Source: Castellaniella sp047971665
Lineage (GTDB): Bacteria; Pseudomonadota; Gammaproteobacteria; Burkholderiales; Burkholderiaceae_B
DNA length: 64,000 bases
Direction: 5' to 3'
Assembly (NCBI RefSeq): GCF_047971665.1
Contig: NZ_JBKEAA010000019.1
Location: forward strand, 62,001-126,000
The notes beneath the pieces are model-generated. The model searched no databases. It was not told where the DNA came from and worked only from the letters and a program-made list of their open reading frames with translations. Made by a program: the position numbers and the translations under genes. Shown in pieces: positions 52,949 through 61,809 of this stretch. Position 1 is the stretch's first letter. Each line of letters opens with the position of its first letter.

Positions 52949-53335
52949 TCACCGGCCGGGGCGGCGTGTGGGGTTACCGAAGCCGCCGTCCTCGCGCGCC
53001 GTCTTGGCTGCGTGGCAGCTGATGCATAGCGGCTGCAGATTACTTGGGCTGTTGTCCGTCGCGTTGCCATTGACGTGGTCGACCACGCTTGCCGCGCGCA
53101 AGCGTCCTGCTTGTGTGCACTGTCGACACAGTGGCTCGTCTTGCAGCACACGCTCGCGTAGCGCACGCCAGCGCGCATCATTGGTCGCCAAGGCTCGGGT
53201 CTTCTGCCTTGCCCTTGCTCGGACCGCGCTGTCCCACTGTCGGCTGTCCTTTTGGTGCACTGCGCAGTAGCCACCGCACGCACGCAGTCGTGGACAACCC
53301 GGGTGTTGGCAAGGCTGTGGTGCGGCACGGGGCAA
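52949..53335 (-). CDS. Phage HNH endonuclease
   Basis: A protein of about 128 residues with a CxxH/CxxC zinc pattern and the HNH core 'VVDHVNGNATDNSPSNLQPL', ending 'CISCHAAKTARE'. HNH proteins beside the small terminase are needed for cos cleavage in many HK97-type phages. The TTG at 53335 is chosen because it yields 'LPRAAPQPCQHPGC', like the start of related proteins; a longer form could begin at the TTG at 53383. Confidence 0.85.
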   Translation of the reverse strand: MPRAAPQPCQHPGCPRLRACGGYCAVHQKDSRQWDSAVRARARQKTRALATNDARWRALRERVLQDEPLCRQCTQAGRLRAASVVDHVNGNATDNSPSNLQPLCISCHAAKTAREDGGFGNPTRRPGR

Positions 53336-53434
53336 TTGAAACTCTCTGAAAAACAATCGGAATCGGCTTGGGTTCTCAATCAAAAGAAGCGTTCATACAG
53401 GTGTCGCAACGCACACCATCAAGGAGCACAAGCC

Positions 53435-53650
53435 ATGACGACCACCACCCGCAACCAAGAGCACGCCCTCGACACCTTTGTGGTGTTGGCCACCGAGATC
53501 CAGGCCAAGCTCGCCCGCCTGCAGGCAGCCGCCGACGATCACTTTGGGCTGGCGCCCGAGGACATGTGCTGGGGCAACGTCGGGGATCTCACGCAGTACC
53601 TGGAGGTTTTGACCAACCTGAGCGACCGTGTGTTCAACGAAGGCGAATGA
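53435..53650 (+). CDS. Small conserved phage protein of unknown function
   Basis: A 71-residue acidic protein ('LDTFVVLATEIQAKLARLQA') with a good AAGGAGCA ribosome binding site. It runs rightward together with the DUF3489 gene 52 bp downstream, against the main phage direction. It looks helical and has no recognised motif. Confidence 0.65.
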   Translation: MTTTTRNQEHALDTFVVLATEIQAKLARLQAAADDHFGLAPEDMCWGNVGDLTQYLEVLTNLSDRVFNEGE

Positions 53651-53702
53651 CTATCGACATCCGCCTGGCCACACGGCCAGGCCAATCCACAGGAGTACGA
53701 CC

Positions 53703-54134
53703 ATGACTCAATTCACGCCCACTCAGCAGACCATCGTCGAACACGCCATTACCCGCACCGATGGTCGGATCCAGTGGTTTCCAGAAAACATCAAGGGCGG
53801 TGCGCGCCGGAAGGTGCTGCAAAGCCTCGTCGCCAAAGGCGCGATCACGCAGATCGATGGCGTGTGGCACGTTGCCGTAGCTGCAGACGGTGCCGAGCCC
53901 GCCCCACAAGCCGTTGGTGGGAGCCCACAGGGATTCCGAGCAGGCAGCAAACAGGCGTTGGTGGTCAGCCTGTTGCAGCGCCCCGAGGGTGCGACCATCG
54001 CACAGATCATGGGGGCGACCAGTTGGCAGGCGCACACGGTTCGCGGGACGCTGGCAGGAACCTTCAAGCGCAAAGGGCTGGCCATCACGTCGGACAAGTT
54101 GCCTGGACAAGATCGGATCTATCGCAGCGTCTGA
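53703..54134 (+). CDS. DUF3489-family protein
   Basis: A 143-residue protein whose C-terminal half is a winged-helix-like domain: 'SKQALVVSLLQRPEGATIAQ' followed by 'ATSWQAHTVRGTLAGTFKRK'. DUF3489 proteins are common in prophages of proteobacteria and are presumed DNA-binding regulators. Its 3' end abuts the convergent methyltransferase gene with no gap. Confidence 0.82.
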   Translation: MTQFTPTQQTIVEHAITRTDGRIQWFPENIKGGARRKVLQSLVAKGAITQIDGVWHVAVAADGAEPAPQAVGGSPQGFRAGSKQALVVSLLQRPEGATIAQIMGATSWQAHTVRGTLAGTFKRKGLAITSDKLPGQDRIYRSV

Positions 54135-55385
54135 TTAAGTTTGAGCTGCAGCATTGACCAAGCTGTTGAACATCACCCCATCGGCCTCGCGAGAGGCTGT
54201 CTGCCCTGTGAACGCTTGCCAGCGACGCACGATCACATCGACGTACTTCGGGTCGAGCTCGATGAGCCGTGCCGCGCGCACGGATTTCTCACAGGCAATC
54301 AGCGTCGATCCCGAGCCCCCGAAGGGATCGAGCACCACGTCGCGGGTCTTGCTGCTGTTGCGCACAGCGCGTTCCACCAGTTCCACCGGCTTCATCGTCG
54401 GGTGCAGGTCGTTTTTGGCGGGTTTTTTGATCTGCCACACATCACCCTGGTCGCGCGCTCCGCACCAGAAGTGATCGGTGCCGTCCTTCCAGCCGTAGAG
54501 GATTGGCTCGTACTGACGCTGGTAGTCGGCGCGACCGAGCGTGAAGGTGTTCTTGGCCCAGATGATGAAGGTCGACCACTTGCCACCTGCCGCGCGAAAG
54601 GCCGACTGCAGGGTGTCCAGTTCGGACGAGGACATGGCGATGTACGCCGCGCCTTTGGTGACAGCCAGCAGGTGGGTGCAGGCGGCTGTGAGGAACCCCT
54701 GGAAATCGTCGCCCAGGTTGTCATTCAGAATCGGACGGTTCTTGCCACGCAGCTTGTCCTTGGCGGAATTGGCGTAGTTGACGTTGTACGGCGGGTCGGT
54801 GAAGGCCATGTCGGCAAGCTCGCCGCCCAGCAACCGTGCGTAGTCCTCTGCATTGGTCGCATCGCCGCACAGCACGCGGTGGTTGCCCAGAAGCCAGATG
54901 TCGCCAGGCTGCGTGACCGTGTCCTCAGCTACCTCCGGCACCGCATCGTCGTCTGTGAGGCCCTGTTTATCGTCATCACCACCGTCCAGTAGCCGGTCGA
55001 TCTCGTCGTTGGCAAAGCCCAGCAGTTCCAGATCCAGATCAAGGAGCTTGAGATCCGCCAGTTCCAGACGCAGCAGTTCCTCGTCCCAGCCCGCGTTCTG
55101 AGCAAGCCGATTGTCGGCCAGGATATAGGCGCGGCGCTGGGAGTCGGTCAGGTGCGAGAGTTCTATCACCGGCACCTCGTCCATGTCGAGCTTGCGGGCG
55201 GCGAGCACACGGCCGTGGCCCGCGATGATGCCGTAGCGGCTGTCAACGAGCACAGGATTGTTGAATCCAAACTCCCGAATGCTCGCTGCGATCTGAGCGA
55301 CCTGAGCGTCACTGTGCGTGCGGGCGTTGCGGGCATACGGAATCAAGGACTCTGTGCGGCGGTATTCGATTTGCAAGTCGGCCAT
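54135..55385 (-). CDS. Phage DNA methyltransferase with N-terminal ParB-like domain
   Basis: A 416-residue protein. The first about 100 residues form a ParB/Srx-like nuclease-type domain ('GIIAGHGRVLAARKL'). A beta-class methyltransferase follows with 'FTDPPYNVNYAN' before 'LDPFGGSGSTLIACEK'. Such ParB-methylase fusions are common orphan phage methylases that protect phage DNA from restriction, which is notable beside a type III restriction cassette. Confidence 0.9.
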   Translation of the reverse strand: MADLQIEYRRTESLIPYARNARTHSDAQVAQIAASIREFGFNNPVLVDSRYGIIAGHGRVLAARKLDMDEVPVIELSHLTDSQRRAYILADNRLAQNAGWDEELLRLELADLKLLDLDLELLGFANDEIDRLLDGGDDDKQGLTDDDAVPEVAEDTVTQPGDIWLLGNHRVLCGDATNAEDYARLLGGELADMAFTDPPYNVNYANSAKDKLRGKNRPILNDNLGDDFQGFLTAACTHLLAVTKGAAYIAMSSSELDTLQSAFRAAGGKWSTFIIWAKNTFTLGRADYQRQYEPILYGWKDGTDHFWCGARDQGDVWQIKKPAKNDLHPTMKPVELVERAVRNSSKTRDVVLDPFGGSGSTLIACEKSVRAARLIELDPKYVDVIVRRWQAFTGQTASREADGVMFNSLVNAAAQT

Positions 55386-55398
55386 GGCGAATAGGCGA

Positions 55399-55434
55399 TA
55401 AAAAACCCGCCACGGATTGAGTCCGAAGCGGGTT
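55399..55434 (-). terminator. Hairpin with U-tract upstream of the methyltransferase gene
   Basis: AACCCGC and GCGGGTT pair across a 17-base loop that itself contains a small TCCG-type stem. On the leftward strand a TTTTTTAT tract follows. It would separate the replication genes from the methyltransferase unit. The rest of 55435-55596 shows no gene. Confidence 0.65.
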
Positions 55435-55596
55435 CATCAAAGTGGGCTTCTGGGTGCGGCGACGCGGTTTCCTTGTCATCCGCACTTCTGTCCAGAAGAT
55501 AGCTGAAATTCTACGCAAAAACGCCGAAAGTGTTTCACCTGCCTCTGACCTCGGAAGTACCCGGTTTCCCTCATTCGTGGCGGTGAGTACGGCGAT

Positions 55597-55992
55597 TCAC
55601 GCGCAATGCCGATTTTGTTCATTCAGATAATTCACGACAATTCCCAGAGCGGCATGCTGACGTCGCCATGCCGTGGTGCGCGACAGCCCCGTCTTGCGAC
55701 ACACCACGGGCCATGGGGTGCCTGCGGCACGCAGCCAGACGAGGTGCCTGGCAGAAGGGTCGAGCCACAGCATCCAGCGCATGACTTCCAGCATCCGGTC
55801 AACGGCCTCAGGTGAGGGCGGGAAGTGCTGTTCTGGTGGATCATCGGCCGCCATCGTCTCCCAGGCTTCGCGCAAGATGGTTGGCCAGGCATTGAAGTGG
55901 CCCTGGACGCGCACGGCAGGCAGTCGCCTGGCGGTGGCAGAGGCCTGCTCCAGGCGCGATGCCACCTGTTCTACGGTCCATTGGCAGGCCAC
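55597..55992 (-). CDS. Phage protein with HTH-like C-terminus (DUF6362-like)
   Basis: A 131-residue protein starting at a GTG. The C-terminal half has a probable helix-turn-helix: 'WPVVCRKTGLSRTTAWRRQH'. The N-terminal half contains 'RVQGHFNAWPTILREAWE'. It resembles a conserved phage family between the resolvase and methylase genes, and may act as a late regulator. The assignment is from memory of the family pattern and is tentative. Confidence 0.68.
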   Translation of the reverse strand: MACQWTVEQVASRLEQASATARRLPAVRVQGHFNAWPTILREAWETMAADDPPEQHFPPSPEAVDRMLEVMRWMLWLDPSARHLVWLRAAGTPWPVVCRKTGLSRTTAWRRQHAALGIVVNYLNEQNRHCA

Positions 55993-55993
55993 A

Positions 55994-56458
55994 TCACACC
56001 CCCTGCGTGGCTAGTGCCCAGTGCAAGATCGCCAGGGCGTCGGCCTCGTTGTCGTCGGCTGGGTCAAAGCCCCAGGACTGCGTGGCGGCAATGACCGCTT
56101 CTTTTCCCGCGTTGCCTTTTCCCGTGGCGTGCTTTTTGATCGTGCCCACTGGTACGCCCTGGTAGGCGATGTTCTGGCCCTCGCACCATGCGCTCAGGTG
56201 AGCAAGGAACCCACCATAGGCGTGGGCGGCATCGACCCCAGCGTGGCGCCTGACCTCTTCGAAGTAGACGGCGTGGATGCTGCCCGCTGTCTGTCGTAGA
56301 TCTGAGAGCCAGCGGCGAAAGCGCAGGTAGCGCATCCCGCCGCCTTCAAAACGCTGAGGACGGAAGGATTCGGTGCCGCTGGTCGTGGTGCCATCGACCA
56401 GGCGCAGTGCCCAGCCGGTTGTCGTGCCCAGGTCCAGGGCGAGAACTGTTGTGATCAT
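55994..56458 (-). CDS. RuvC-like Holliday-junction resolvase
   Basis: A 154-residue RNase H-fold nuclease. The first acidic ligand is in 'VLALDLGTTTGWAL', the second in 'VYFEEVRRHAG' and the C-terminal pair in 'ADDNEADALAI'. It would resolve branched phage DNA before packaging. It ends one base before the GTG of the next gene. A 134-bp gap to the primase gene shows nothing clear. Confidence 0.85.
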   Translation of the reverse strand: MITTVLALDLGTTTGWALRLVDGTTTSGTESFRPQRFEGGGMRYLRFRRWLSDLRQTAGSIHAVYFEEVRRHAGVDAAHAYGGFLAHLSAWCEGQNIAYQGVPVGTIKKHATGKGNAGKEAVIAATQSWGFDPADDNEADALAILHWALATQGV

Positions 56459-56592
56459 TGTCAATTCCTGTTCAATTTCAGTTTTGGTGACAGGTTTGAC
56501 AGGTCTACCGGTTAACTCCCTTACGTGCGTGTGCGCACGCAGGCGTAGCGGGTTAACCAGTGAATCTGTCCCATCTGTCACCACAGCGCATT

Positions 56593-58860
56593 TCAGTTGT
56601 CGTGATAGGGGCTGTAGCCGGAGTAGGGTTTGGGCTGTAGGGCGATGCCAGCAAGCGCACGGACGCCACCGTGCAGACGGCATTTTTCGAACTTGCGCGT
56701 GGTCATTTCTTCGGAAAATCGCTTCACCGACCCCACATACTCCCCGGCACGTTCAGCCCATTCGCGCCAATCGGCAAAGAGATCAGAGATCGCCTCGCGG
56801 TGGGTTTTGCCGGTAAAGCAGCGCTCCTCAATCCACTGGCCCATGGCATCCTCGGCGTCGAAGTATTCTTCGGTGGCCTGGACGACAACCGCTGGGGGCT
56901 TTAATCCCTCACGCTGCCAAGCCAGGCATCCGGCCAGAGCCCATGAAAGAATGCCGTCGCGCTCGGACAAGAGCTTTTCGGTGAGCTGTTCGTCGCGTTT
57001 GGCAGATGGCACCGTGACCGTAAACGGGATCAGGTGCAGGCGTCGCTTCATAGCCTCATCGACGTTGCGAATAGAGGGCTTGTGGTTGCCTGCAATCACA
57101 AGCTTGAACTGCGGGGTGTACTCGAAAAAATCCTGACGCATGAAGCGTGCAGAAATTTTGTCGCCACCGGTGATCGCCTTGACCTTGGACTCGTTCCAGC
57201 GGCGTCCCTGCTCGGTTTCGATCGAAGAGACCATCCGGGCACCACGAAGCCCAGCAAGATCGGTGGGGTGCCGGTCGCCCCGGACATCCATGAAGGTATC
57301 CATTGCGGCGTTAGCGGCATAATCACCGAGGATGGTGGTAATTACGTTCGCGAACACTGACTTGCCGTTTGCCCCAGTGCCGTAGAGAAAGAACAGGGCG
57401 TGAGCCGCAGTCGAACCCGTCAGACAGTAGCCGATCACGCGTTGCAGATAGGCTTGTAGATCCTTGTCGCCACCGGTGACGTCGTCCAGAAACGACAGCC
57501 ACAGCGTGGGTTTGCCTTTGGGCGTAGCGGTAGTGATCTTGGTCATGCGCTCGGCCCGGTCGTGCGTTCGGAGGTGGCCTGTGCGCAGGTTCACCACGCC
57601 GCCTGGCGTATTGAGCAACCACACGTCGGCATCCCACTCATCGGTGGTGGCCGCGTGCCTGCGATCAGTCCTTGCGAGGTGCTCGACGCCGCCCACAGTG
57701 CTGCTGGCAGCAAGTTTTGCGGCCAGGCGGTGTGATGAGGCCGATGTGGCAGCATCGCGACAGATGGCCCGAATCAGGTGCCTGACCAGAAGCGTGTCAT
57801 CAGTCTGCCAGCGACGCGAGTCCCACACGAGCCACTTGCCCCAACCGGCTACGTAGCACCAGTCCTCGGCGTAGGTTTCCGTGAAGGCCAAGGCGAGCGC
57901 ATCATCGGTGGCCCAGACGCTCGTCTGCTGGGTAGGGGCCGAGGTCGTGGGTTTGACGTTCATGCGTGGACCGTGGGCGATGAAGTCAGCCACACCAAAG
58001 CCTTCGGCCAGCGCATCGGCTGCGTCCCACCCTTCGAGCTTGTCATCTGGTGGTAGCAGCACGTCGCACGAGACCGCCCCGGCAGCGAGTGCCGCCTGGG
58101 CAGCGGCTGTGGCGTACTCCCATCCCGGTTTATCCCGATCGGGCCAGATGACGACATCCTTGCCTGCCAGCGGACTCCAGTCGGTTTTCTCGATAGGTGC
58201 CTTGGCCCCGTTCATGGCTGTGGTGGCCACAAGACCTGTGTCGATTAAGGCTTGAGCACACTTTTCGCCTTCGACCAGAATGACGTCATCTGCTGCCACC
58301 ATACCCGGTTGGTTGTACAGGGGCCGGGGCTCGGGTGGTGCCATCTTGCGGCGCACTGCGTCCCAAGGCCGAAACTCCTTCCTGCGGCCAGGCGGGTCAT
58401 AGCGGTAGACCACGGCAATGAGCCTGCCCTCGGCGTCCTGGTAGTCCCACTTGGTCGTCACTGGCCCCAAGTCGTCTGTGGGTGGCTCGCGTCTGGCAGG
58501 TGCAGCAGGCATCGCCGGAGCGTGGCCCGCCAGATCAGCTGCGTGGCTTAGGACCGCCCCAAAGTCGGTGCTGGCGTTGATCCCGGCGTACATGGCGATG
58601 AGGTTGAAGATGTCGCCCCCGTCGCCTGTGGCGCGATCTGTCCATAGGCCTGCTTTTTCGCCCACGAGCACGACCTCGAGGCTCTCGCCGGGTGCTCCGT
58701 AGATGTCGCCCACGTAGAACTTACCGTGTCGTACCTTTCCCGCAGGGAACATCGTGGTGAGCACCGATTCGAGGCGACCGAGCAGGGTCTGGTGAATTGC
58801 AACGCGATCCAAGGGTGCTATTGCCTGCGGCAGGACGGCATCATTGAAGTCCAGCATCAT
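56593..58860 (-). CDS. P4-type primase-helicase
   Basis: A 755-residue replication protein. The N-terminal part has a TOPRIM-like segment ('VILVEGEKCAQALIDTGL'), and the C-terminal part is an SF3 helicase with Walker A 'LYGTGANGKSVFANVI' and 'VSSIETEQGRRWNESKVKAI', followed by 'KLVIAGNHKPSIRNVDEAM'. Such fused primase-helicases start replication in P4-like satellites and many prophages. The start at 58860 (MMLDFNDAV) overlaps the HTH gene before it. Confidence 0.92.
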   Translation of the reverse strand: MMLDFNDAVLPQAIAPLDRVAIHQTLLGRLESVLTTMFPAGKVRHGKFYVGDIYGAPGESLEVVLVGEKAGLWTDRATGDGGDIFNLIAMYAGINASTDFGAVLSHAADLAGHAPAMPAAPARREPPTDDLGPVTTKWDYQDAEGRLIAVVYRYDPPGRRKEFRPWDAVRRKMAPPEPRPLYNQPGMVAADDVILVEGEKCAQALIDTGLVATTAMNGAKAPIEKTDWSPLAGKDVVIWPDRDKPGWEYATAAAQAALAAGAVSCDVLLPPDDKLEGWDAADALAEGFGVADFIAHGPRMNVKPTTSAPTQQTSVWATDDALALAFTETYAEDWCYVAGWGKWLVWDSRRWQTDDTLLVRHLIRAICRDAATSASSHRLAAKLAASSTVGGVEHLARTDRRHAATTDEWDADVWLLNTPGGVVNLRTGHLRTHDRAERMTKITTATPKGKPTLWLSFLDDVTGGDKDLQAYLQRVIGYCLTGSTAAHALFFLYGTGANGKSVFANVITTILGDYAANAAMDTFMDVRGDRHPTDLAGLRGARMVSSIETEQGRRWNESKVKAITGGDKISARFMRQDFFEYTPQFKLVIAGNHKPSIRNVDEAMKRRLHLIPFTVTVPSAKRDEQLTEKLLSERDGILSWALAGCLAWQREGLKPPAVVVQATEEYFDAEDAMGQWIEERCFTGKTHREAISDLFADWREWAERAGEYVGSVKRFSEEMTTRKFEKCRLHGGVRALAGIALQPKPYSGYSPYHDN

Positions 58861-59092
58861 CACCCTCCGCGAGGTTGTTGTCGGTGCCACCTTGCTGGTT
58901 GGCCATCCAGGCTTGCAGCTCATGCAGTTTGAAACGCAGGAGTTTGCCCACCCGGTAGTGCGGGATGCCACGCGCGCGGCGCTCTTTGGTGTGGGTGAGC
59001 CAATGCAGCGGTAGATTCAGGCAGTGAGAGGCCTTCTGGGAGTCGATGAGCCGTTCGTTTAGTATTGAGTGAGTCAGAGGGGTATTGGTCAT
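58841..59092 (-). CDS. Small HTH protein, excisionase/AlpA-like
   Basis: An 83-residue protein with a MerR-like winged helix: 'DSQKASHCLNLPLHWLTHTK' and then 'GIPHYRVGKLLRFKLHELQA'. These small proteins act as excisionases or early regulators in phages and satellites. The ATG at 59092 overlaps the stop of the upstream nuclease gene; its own end overlaps the primase start by 20 bp. Confidence 0.78.
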   Translation of the reverse strand: MTNTPLTHSILNERLIDSQKASHCLNLPLHWLTHTKERRARGIPHYRVGKLLRFKLHELQAWMANQQGGTDNNLAEGDDAGLQ

Positions 59093-59823
59093 GGCTTGCT
59101 CCAGCACCGGTCCTGCCAAGGGCACATCCGGCACTCAAAGTGGGTGGGATCGTGAAAGGCGCGCGGCAACTGCTCACCGACTTCGGTGGCGGTGATGACT
59201 TTCACTGCGCGGTCTGACATACGCTGGGCGAGCGCTGCATCAAAGGGCACCGCCTCGGTGTAGATCTCCATCGTGTCGGCATTAATCGCCGTGAAGATGG
59301 CCGGGTTTTTGTGCAGGCGCAGGTAGGCCTGGTAGACGGCGACCTGGGCGGCGTAGACGGGCTTTGAGATCGCCAGGCCTTTTTTGACGAGGTCGGTCCA
59401 AGACTTGCTGCCTAACGCTTTGTTCTCCCACAGCGCCGGGTAGGCAAAGCCCTCGGGGCCGTCGACGAGCACACCATCGCAATGCCCGCGCAACTTGCCG
59501 CCCGCCACAGCAAAGCCGAATTGCTGGCCGTCCTTGCCTTCGGTGCGCAGAATGAAGCCAGCCGCTCGCAGCCAGCGGATCATCATGTCCTCCATGACGT
59601 GGCCGCGCTCAAAGATGCGTAGGATGCGCCCAGTAAAGTCGCGACCGTGATCGACGGGTGCCTTGGCGTACTCGTACTGCAGGGCGCGTTCGCAGGCCAC
59701 CCCCAGGCGCGAGGCCCCGAGGTACTGGCGCGGTGTGGTTGCATCGCGTTCAGCCACCAAGGCATCGTCCACCAGGGCCTGGAGGCGATCCGAGAGCGTG
59801 GCAGATGAATTGAAATCCATCAT
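59089..59823 (-). CDS. Cas4/RecB-like PD-(D/E)XK exonuclease
   Basis: A 244-residue nuclease. The core shows 'GHCDGVLVDGPEGF' (Asp) and 'ALWENKALGSKSW' (ExK), and the C-terminus carries Cys residues in 'FECRMCPWQDRCW' that suggest an Fe-S cluster with an upstream Cys such as in 'GVACERAL'. It would process DNA ends for phage recombination together with the Sak4-like ATPase. It is ATGA-coupled on both sides. Confidence 0.85.
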   Translation of the reverse strand: MMDFNSSATLSDRLQALVDDALVAERDATTPRQYLGASRLGVACERALQYEYAKAPVDHGRDFTGRILRIFERGHVMEDMMIRWLRAAGFILRTEGKDGQQFGFAVAGGKLRGHCDGVLVDGPEGFAYPALWENKALGSKSWTDLVKKGLAISKPVYAAQVAVYQAYLRLHKNPAIFTAINADTMEIYTEAVPFDAALAQRMSDRAVKVITATEVGEQLPRAFHDPTHFECRMCPWQDRCWSKP

Positions 59824-60302
59824 TTGACAGACTCCTCCCAGGGCAGATCGTCAGTCATCCCGGCAAAGGGGTTTTCGTCCAGTGGGTCAGCAGCAGGTGC
59901 CACCCCTCGGACGGGCGGGTACTTGGCTTGCTCATGGTGTGCAGTCATGGCCTGCGTCCAGCCTCCGACGATGGCCTCGATCACCTGAAGCGCTTCGGCT
60001 TCGCTGTACTCACCCAGGGGCTTTTTGAAGCCAATGGCTTCTGCCGCCTGCCCGAAGGCCTTCAGGCATTGGTGCATGGCATCACGTTCAATTTCAGTGA
60101 TGTTTTCCATCTTGATCTCCCTGAGATTTGCCAAGCCGTCCTGCACCCTCAGCCAGTTGCCGTAGAACCCATGAAAGATGTTCTGACAGCGTTTTGAGCA
60201 GAACACCCAATTGGCGGGATAGCGCCTGGGCTCGCCTGGCGCAAACCTGCCATCCGTGTGACCGTAGCCACGTGTAGATCGTGAGCAGATCCAGCATTTC
60301 AC
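59820..60302 (-). CDS. Zinc-binding phage protein (DUF6511-like)
   Basis: A 160-residue protein with an N-terminal zinc-ribbon pattern: 'KCWICSRSTRGYGHTD' and 'WVFCSKRCQNIFHGFYG'. The C-terminal half is helical and ends with a DDLPWEE-type acidic tail that resembles SSB-like interaction tails. It starts at a GTG overlapping the previous stop (GTGA). Function is unknown; the context suggests DNA replication or recombination. Confidence 0.7.
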   Translation of the reverse strand: MKCWICSRSTRGYGHTDGRFAPGEPRRYPANWVFCSKRCQNIFHGFYGNWLRVQDGLANLREIKMENITEIERDAMHQCLKAFGQAAEAIGFKKPLGEYSEAEALQVIEAIVGGWTQAMTAHHEQAKYPPVRGVAPAADPLDENPFAGMTDDLPWEESVK

Positions 60303-61153
60303 GCGTCCCCCTCGTCCCAGTCGTCTAACAAGCCCAGCTGCAAAGCAGCACCAGCAAAGGCTGCCTCACAGCGGCGCTTGAAGTCGGGGTAGCTCATCGA
60401 GCTGCGCGCAATCGCCGTGACCGCGTGAATCTGTGATTCCAAATGGGCGAGTCCTTGTTCAGTCAGCCACTGGTGGTGCTTTTGTGAGATGCCCTTGCGA
60501 TTGCGGATCTCGCCCAGCAAGTCCTCTGGCAGCACCGGCCCGTAGACCCAGCGCAGCGTGATCTGACCGACGACATGCGGAGGGTTCTGGTCGTGGCCCC
60601 GGTACTTCCAGCCGAACAACCGATAGATAGCGCGGTAGTAGTCCGGGTGAAAGCGTCGCTCCCACGAGGCGCAGGACTGCCGTAGCAGTTTGGAGATCAG
60701 CTCCTGCAGCGCATCGGGTGCGCGGTGGTGCTGGTAGCCAGTGGCCTCGTCGATCAGCGCGACCTCGCCAGTAGTGGCAAGAGCGTGCATGATCGTCAGG
60801 CAGTTACCGACGATGCCTTGGCGTGCGCGGTGCAGCGTGCCTGCAATGGCTGCATCCACCACGGAGGTGGCCACGTCCGCGATGATGCCTGCAGGAAAGA
60901 ATTGGGTCTGGCGTCCCGATGGCAGCAAAATCGGCCCAGATGATTTCTCCAATAGAGACAATGAGTTAGGCGCAATATCAGCCAGAAAACGGACGAAACG
61001 GCCACCCTTGTGCGATTTGTGGAAACCGAGGAGCTTGGCCAGTTCCTTGCGGACGTAGCCGCGCTCTCCGGTGGTGAGAACGACCGCCTCGCAGTCAAGA
61101 TCGCCGAAATGCACGACACCGTAGTGGCTGGCTGTGGGCATGGATGCGTTCAT
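60299..61153 (-). CDS. P63C-domain phage protein
   Basis: A 284-residue protein. The C-terminal domain has the P63C pattern with 'FHPDYYRAIYRLFGWKY' and 'LPEDLLGEIRNRKGISQKHH'. The N-terminus includes 'VVLTTGERGYVRKELAKLLG'. P63C proteins are widespread in prophages and satellites and may be antirepressor-like DNA-binding proteins; the function is unproven. The ATG at 61153 is chosen; the frame is open further upstream but is not coding there. Confidence 0.82.
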   Translation of the reverse strand: MNASMPTASHYGVVHFGDLDCEAVVLTTGERGYVRKELAKLLGFHKSHKGGRFVRFLADIAPNSLSLLEKSSGPILLPSGRQTQFFPAGIIADVATSVVDAAIAGTLHRARQGIVGNCLTIMHALATTGEVALIDEATGYQHHRAPDALQELISKLLRQSCASWERRFHPDYYRAIYRLFGWKYRGHDQNPPHVVGQITLRWVYGPVLPEDLLGEIRNRKGISQKHHQWLTEQGLAHLESQIHAVTAIARSSMSYPDFKRRCEAAFAGAALQLGLLDDWDEGDA

Positions 61154-61164
61154 GGCGACCTCCC

Positions 61165-61803
61165 TTACTGCGCCCACGACGGTTTGCCCGTCACGGGTGC
61201 ACGTTGCGGATCCGGCGCCTGGTACGCGGGTGCTACCTGCGCTGGTGCACCGGAAGTGCCGCCGCCTGAAGCCTTGGTCGGCACACCCATGAGCTTGGCG
61301 TATTGTGGGTGATCGGGTTCGATGGCCACGTGGATCACGTTGCGGTCGTCGCCCCGGCCGTCCTTTTCGATATCGATGCGGGCGAGAAACTCGATGCCGT
61401 CCAGATCGGCAAAGCCTTGGATGCGTCGCGCGGCGGCTGCCTGTGGGCTGTTGTCCTTGGGGTGGACATTGCGTGCGGAGTTCAGCACGGCGCGGATATA
61501 CGAGCGCCCCATCTGGCCCCAAGTCGGGCCTTTGCGAGAGTGCAACCCGATCAACGACCAGACCTTGCGCTTGGCGTATTCCCCTGACAGGACAACGTAC
61601 TCGCAGGACAAATATACGGATCCCGTCTCGAACGATTCGCTGGCGTAGCCCCCTGTCCAGCCTTGTGCTGGGTCGTCGTAGCCACCGGGACGGATGGTCA
61701 TGCGCACCGGCACGATGGTGCCTTTGGGGATGAGGTCAAAGGATCCGGATTGGCTCTCAGCGTCGTTAAAGTCGTTCCAGCTGGCGTTGTTGTTGTTCGT
61801 CAT
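61165..61803 (-). CDS. Phage single-strand DNA-binding/recombination accessory-like protein
   Basis: A 212-residue protein with an Asn-rich N-terminus, a beta-rich core ('GTIVPVRMTIRPGGYDDP', 'RKVWSLIGLHSRKGPTWGQM') and a Gly/Pro/Ala-rich flexible tail. Genes of this type follow Sak4-like ATPases in phage recombination modules and may coat ssDNA. The assignment rests on position and composition more than on a motif. Confidence 0.6.
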   Translation of the reverse strand: MTNNNNASWNDFNDAESQSGSFDLIPKGTIVPVRMTIRPGGYDDPAQGWTGGYASESFETGSVYLSCEYVVLSGEYAKRKVWSLIGLHSRKGPTWGQMGRSYIRAVLNSARNVHPKDNSPQAAAARRIQGFADLDGIEFLARIDIEKDGRGDDRNVIHVAIEPDHPQYAKLMGVPTKASGGGTSGAPAQVAPAYQAPDPQRAPVTGKPSWAQ

Positions 61804-61809
61804 GGTGGA

